Shown here piece by piece: positions 5,867-8,472 of a stretch of DNA of 8,472 bases (the stretch's first letter is position 1; each line of letters starts with the position of its first letter). The notes beneath the pieces are model-generated. The model searched no databases and was not told where the DNA came from. It worked only from the letters and a program-made list of their open reading frames with translations. Position numbers and translations under genes: made by a program. The DNA comes from a bacterium (GTDB taxonomy: Bacteria > Patescibacteriota > Microgenomatia > JAADGY01), in contig JAADGY010000081.1 of the NCBI GenBank assembly GCA_013152165.1, forward strand, positions 1 to 8,472, in the 5' to 3' direction.

Positions 5867-6735
5867 GCAAGGTTAAAGAGATAAAAAGAGAAGTTGAGTT
5901 TTTTAACGACCTAAAGTATTTAACTGAAGCCTACGAGGAGATAGCGGTGATGCGGATGAAAAAGATACGCAGCTTGATTTTGGCCTCAAGGCGGTTTATG
6001 GAAAGGGCGGCGGATGTCTTTTTTGATGTTAAGTTAAGTTACAAGCGGCAGGTAGAGAAACTGCTAAAAAGCGAAAGCCAGAATCCAGGAAAATCGGAAA
6101 AAAGGCTGGCGATCTTGATCTCTCCCGACAGCAAGTTATACGGTGATTTAACCGGTAAGGTTTTGGCTCTTTTTATGAAAAATGCGGCCAAGTACAATGA
6201 GGTTGTGGTAATCGGCAAAGTGGGGGCGGAGTTTGTTAGAGCCAACAAGCTTGATAGGCAGACGCGGTCTCTTTTTGTGGAGAGGTTCAAATTAACGAAG
6301 GAAGACCTTCACCGGCTGGCTCAGAAATTTGTTGAGTTTGAAAAAATCGATGTTTACCATCCCCGGTTTGAAAATTTAGTGATGCAAGTGGCCAACACCA
6401 CCAATATTTCAGGCGATAGGCCGAAGCTGTTAATGGAAGAAAAGAAAAGCGGCCAAAGGTTGAATTTTTTGGTAGAGCCATCGATTGACAAGGTGTTTAA
6501 TTTTTTTAAAACCCAGGCCTTGATAAGCCTTTTTAAAGGGACGCTGGGCGAGTCGGAGTTGGCGCTTTTGGCTTCTAGAATCAAGGCGATGGAGAGGGCA
6601 ATAGAGCGGATAGATAAAAATATTGACGAATCTTCTAAAAGAGTTTTGCGCGAACAGCGGTTTGAAAGAGATAGGCGGCAGCTTGAACAGCTGGCCGGGG
6701 TTAGTCTATGGCAAGTTAATGGGGGTTATTATTAA
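5863..6735 (+). CDS. atpG: F-type ATPase subunit gamma (central rotor shaft)
   Basis: This 290-residue protein (canonical about 285-290) has the normal gamma layout. The N-terminal helix (about 1-66) carries KVKEIKREVEFFNDLKYLTEAYEEIA-type sequence. A Rossmann-like middle domain (about 80-205) has the core strand RLAILISPDSKLYGDL (81-96), where most gammas have S-x-D-R-G-L-C-G. The long C-terminal helix (about 212-282) includes SELALLASRIKAMERA, matching the conserved S-E-x-x-x-R-x-x-A-M-x-x-A block, and R-x-x-R-x-x-x-Q-L-x-x-L-A-G-V near the end. The two long helices would form the coiled coil that turns inside alpha3beta3. The family match is clear, although gamma and the membrane subunits are the most diverged in this operon. 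The ATG overlaps the alpha stop by 4 nt. The C-terminal tail (WQVNGGYY) extends a few residues past the usual end. Confidence 0.92.
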   Translation: MSKVKEIKREVEFFNDLKYLTEAYEEIAVMRMKKIRSLILASRRFMERAADVFFDVKLSYKRQVEKLLKSESQNPGKSEKRLAILISPDSKLYGDLTGKVLALFMKNAAKYNEVVVIGKVGAEFVRANKLDRQTRSLFVERFKLTKEDLHRLAQKFVEFEKIDVYHPRFENLVMQVANTTNISGDRPKLLMEEKKSGQRLNFLVEPSIDKVFNFFKTQALISLFKGTLGESELALLASRIKAMERAIERIDKNIDESSKRVLREQRFERDRRQLEQLAGVSLWQVNGGYY

Positions 6736-6736
6736 A

Positions 6737-8113
6737 ATGATTGGGAAGGGAAAGATCACGTCAGTCAGGGGGGCGATTTTGGAGGTTGAATTTTTCGGCG
6801 AGCCGACGCCGCGGCCGTATGACGTGTTGATTTTAGAAGATAATCCAGAGGTTAAAATTCAAGCCTTAAACTCGGGAAGAAGATTTTTTGCGGTGGTTTT
6901 AAGCTCTTACGGATTTAAGCGGGGAGATACGGTACTTAACACAGCCTCACCCTTAAAGGTAGGGGTCGGCCGGGAAGTTTTAGGGAGGGTGCTTGATATC
7001 TTTGGCCGGGCGTTGGATGGAGGCCGGCCGGTGAAGCCAAAACAGTATGAGCCGGTATACAAAACCCCGGCGCTGCCAATGCCGTCGTCTGTGCAGACAG
7101 AAATTTTAGACACAGGTATTAAGGCGATTGATTTTTTTGCGCCCTTGATAAAGGGGGGCAAGCTTGGATTGTTCGGCGGAGCCGGGGTTGGAAAGACGGT
7201 GCTGCTGACTGAGGTTATCCATAATGTGGTTGTTTTACAAAAGGAAAAGACAACCTCTGTGTTTGCCGGAGTTGGGGAAAGGTCCAGAGAGGGCAGGGAG
7301 CTTTATGAGGATTTGAAGGAGGCTGGAGTGTTGGACCAAGTAGCTTTGATGTATGGAACAATGGGGGAAAACCCGGCGGTTAGGTTTACGACTGCTTTTG
7401 GAGCGGCTTCTGTGGCGGAGTATTTTAGAGATAAAGAAAAGAAAGATGTTTTGTTTTTCTTGGATAATATTTTTCGGTTTGGCCAAGCAGGCTACGAGTT
7501 GTCAACCTTAACCAATGCTTTGCCGTCTGAGGGCGGCTATCAGCCGACCCTGATTTCACAGATGGCGGCGTTTCATGAACGGCTGACCAGTTACGGTCAA
7601 AATCATATTACAACAATCGAAACGATCTATGTGCCGTCTGATGACATAACCGACCCGATTGTCCAGGCGGTTTTTCCCTACGTTGACTCGACTGTGGTTC
7701 TGTCCAGAAACATCTATCAAGCCGGTTTGTTTCCGGCGATTGATTTGTTGTTAAGCTCGTCCTCGATAGCTAACCCCGAAGTGTTAGGCGAGCATCATTA
7801 TGAAGCGTTGATACAGGCTCAAAATTTGTTGAAGCGGGCGGAGTCTTTAAAGCGAATTGTTTCGTTAGTGGGGGAGGAAGAGCTGTCTTTGCAGGATAGG
7901 ATATTTTATCGAAGGGCTAGAATTTTAAGGAACTATATGACGCAGAGTTTTTTCACCGTCGAGGCCCAGACCGGCAATAAAGGCGTTTATGTTAAAAGGC
8001 AGGATGTGGTTAAGGATGTGAGGTCTATTTTGGAGGGCAAGTTTGACGAGGTTGAGCCGGATAAGTTTTTATACATAGCTAACCTGAAAAATCTAAACAA
8101 TGGCAGAAAATAG
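6737..8113 (+). CDS. atpD: F-type ATPase subunit beta (catalytic)
   Basis: From the ATG at 6737 this is 458 residues, almost exactly the canonical length. The sequence begins G-K-G-K-I-T-S-V-R-G-A-I-L-E-V-E-F, the standard beta N-terminus, so the longer reading frame back to 6623 inside gamma is not used. The catalytic set is intact: P-loop GGAGVGKT (147-154, K153), GERSREG with the general-base glutamate E181 and R182, Walker B DVLFFLD (237-243), R247 in NIFRF, and YVPSDDITDP (298-307). F332 replaces the adenine-stacking tyrosine, and F405/F406 form the other side of the pocket. Variant positions: the usual MNEPPGxR is MGENPAVR (209-216 region), and the DELSEED lever motif is EELSLQD (381-387). 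It starts 1 nt after the gamma stop, and overlaps epsilon by 14 nt. A second in-frame ATG at 6719 would add six residues. A G-run at 6721-6725 is the only possible ribosome-binding signal. Confidence 0.97.
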   Translation: MIGKGKITSVRGAILEVEFFGEPTPRPYDVLILEDNPEVKIQALNSGRRFFAVVLSSYGFKRGDTVLNTASPLKVGVGREVLGRVLDIFGRALDGGRPVKPKQYEPVYKTPALPMPSSVQTEILDTGIKAIDFFAPLIKGGKLGLFGGAGVGKTVLLTEVIHNVVVLQKEKTTSVFAGVGERSREGRELYEDLKEAGVLDQVALMYGTMGENPAVRFTTAFGAASVAEYFRDKEKKDVLFFLDNIFRFGQAGYELSTLTNALPSEGGYQPTLISQMAAFHERLTSYGQNHITTIETIYVPSDDITDPIVQAVFPYVDSTVVLSRNIYQAGLFPAIDLLLSSSSIANPEVLGEHHYEALIQAQNLLKRAESLKRIVSLVGEEELSLQDRIFYRRARILRNYMTQSFFTVEAQTGNKGVYVKRQDVVKDVRSILEGKFDEVEPDKFLYIANLKNLNNGRK

Positions 8114-8354
8114 GTTGTTAGATGAGGTTTGGGTAATAAATGTTGAGAAGACGCTTTACAGGGGTAAGGCGGTAGCGATTAGCTCTGTTAATCAAAAGGG
8201 CAGATTTGATGTTTTGGCTTTGCACAGCAATTTTATATCCTTGATTTACCAGAGTCTAAGGATTGTTTTGCCGGACGGAAAGGTAAAGAGCTTTAAGTTT
8301 AATGTGGGAGTATTGAGGGTTAAGAATAACCGGGCCGAGGTGATATTGGAATAA
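8100..8354 (+). CDS. atpC: F-type ATPase subunit epsilon, N-terminal domain only
   Basis: At 84 residues this corresponds only to the N-terminal beta-sandwich of epsilon (canonical about 130-140). The pattern L-x-V-x-x-V-E-K-x-L-Y-R-G (7-22), a GRFDVLALHSNFISLI stretch matching the G-x-x-G-I-x-P-x-H-A-P-L block with its histidine kept, and a closing strand pair FNVGVLRVKNNRAEVILE (67-84) match the family. The two C-terminal helices, which in many bacteria extend into alpha3beta3 and inhibit ATP hydrolysis, are absent, and the reading frame stops normally, so this is not a window-edge effect. The beta-sandwich normally binds gamma and the top of the c-ring, so it could still couple gamma to the c-like ring. 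It overlaps beta by 14 nt and is the last gene of the operon; no ribosome-binding site is apparent. Confidence 0.88.
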   Translation: MAENRLLDEVWVINVEKTLYRGKAVAISSVNQKGRFDVLALHSNFISLIYQSLRIVLPDGKVKSFKFNVGVLRVKNNRAEVILE

Positions 8355-8358
8355 AAAC

Positions 8359-8447
8359 TTAAAAGTCAAAGGGCAAAAGGCAAAAGCGAAAGAAATCTCA
8401 AATCTTAAATCTCAAATGTCAAAACTGCATCTTAAATGTTAAATCTT
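8359..8447. repeat. 7-bp tandem repeats downstream of the ATPase operon
   Basis: Immediately after the epsilon stop come heptads TTAAAAG (8359-8365), TCAAAGG (8366-8372), GCAAAAG (8373-8379) and GCAAAAG (8380-8386). After these a second heptad family runs to about 8447, with units such as TCAAATC, TTAAATC, TCAAATG and TTAAATG. The first part shares GTCAAAGGGCAAAAG (8365-8379) and GGCAAAAGCGAA (8379-8390) with 2444-2462 upstream of the operon; the difference is one extra heptad. No terminator hairpin is seen in this tail. Confidence 0.7.
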
Positions 8448-8472
8448 TCAAGAATCCGAAATAAACCCTAAA

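Noticed and set aside
6623..6736. A longer beta subunit starting at 6623, inside gamma
   Set aside because: The extra residues do not resemble any beta N-terminus and overlap gamma by 113 nt; the sequence from the ATG at 6737 begins exactly like canonical beta.
86..8354. UGA recoding as in Gracilibacteria or Absconditabacteria
   Set aside because: TGA terminates the b, delta and alpha genes at the expected family lengths, and no TGA is needed in frame within any conserved gene.
8355..8472. Intrinsic terminator after epsilon
   Set aside because: No GC-rich inverted repeat followed by a T-run is seen; the tail is heptad repeats only. Termination must lie outside the window or use another mechanism.

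Overview
This window looks like a piece of a small-genome bacterium of the Candidate Phyla Radiation (Patescibacteria), most likely a Microgenomates-type lineage. The assignment is inferred from several traits. An MreB-like gene sits beside a PEGA-domain/beta-propeller protein. F-type ATPase subunits are divergent but recognisable. Genes are very tightly packed, Shine-Dalgarno signals are weak or absent, and spacers are filled with purine-rich short-period repeats. TGA is used as a normal stop codon (for example by the b-, alpha- and beta-neighbouring genes), so this is not a UGA-recoding lineage such as Gracilibacteria. No taxonomic marker gene is present, so the assignment is tentative.

Layout. 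Positions 1-85 hold a long imperfect hairpin and no gene. Positions 86-2366 are a two-gene minus-strand operon: an MreB/actin-family protein, then, 1 nt after its stop, a membrane-anchored PEGA-domain protein with propeller-like repeats. Positions 2367-2685 are a divergent intergenic region filled with 9-bp and 7-bp tandem repeats. A perfect TATAAT lies directly upstream of the start codon on each side, which suggests leaderless transcripts in both directions. Positions 2686-8354 are a plus-strand operon of seven genes in the canonical F-ATPase order: c-like, b, delta, alpha, gamma, beta, epsilon. Most neighbours overlap or nearly touch. Positions 8355-8472 again hold 7-bp periodic repeats.

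The main point of interest is the F-type ATPase operon. The F1 part looks catalytically competent: beta keeps its P-loop, GER glutamate and Walker B, and alpha keeps its P-loop and arginine finger. The membrane part is strange. No subunit a gene is present at its usual first position. The c-subunit position is held by a 261-residue protein made of a signal peptide, an extracytoplasmic domain of about 160 residues, and a C-terminal two-helix hairpin. The hairpin keeps the c-subunit polar loop (K-x-x-E-x-x-x-R-N-P) but has no Asp/Glu at the ion-binding position of helix 2, and none anywhere in that helix. Epsilon is only its N-terminal domain, the alpha N-terminus is shortened, and the delta N-terminal domain is reduced.

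The simplest reading is an F1-driven machine whose rotor ring carries a crown of extracellular domains and does not translocate ions by the known mechanism. It would be an ATP-powered motor or structural complex rather than an ATP synthase. This is inference. A separate subunit a elsewhere in the genome, or a second canonical operon, would change the interpretation.
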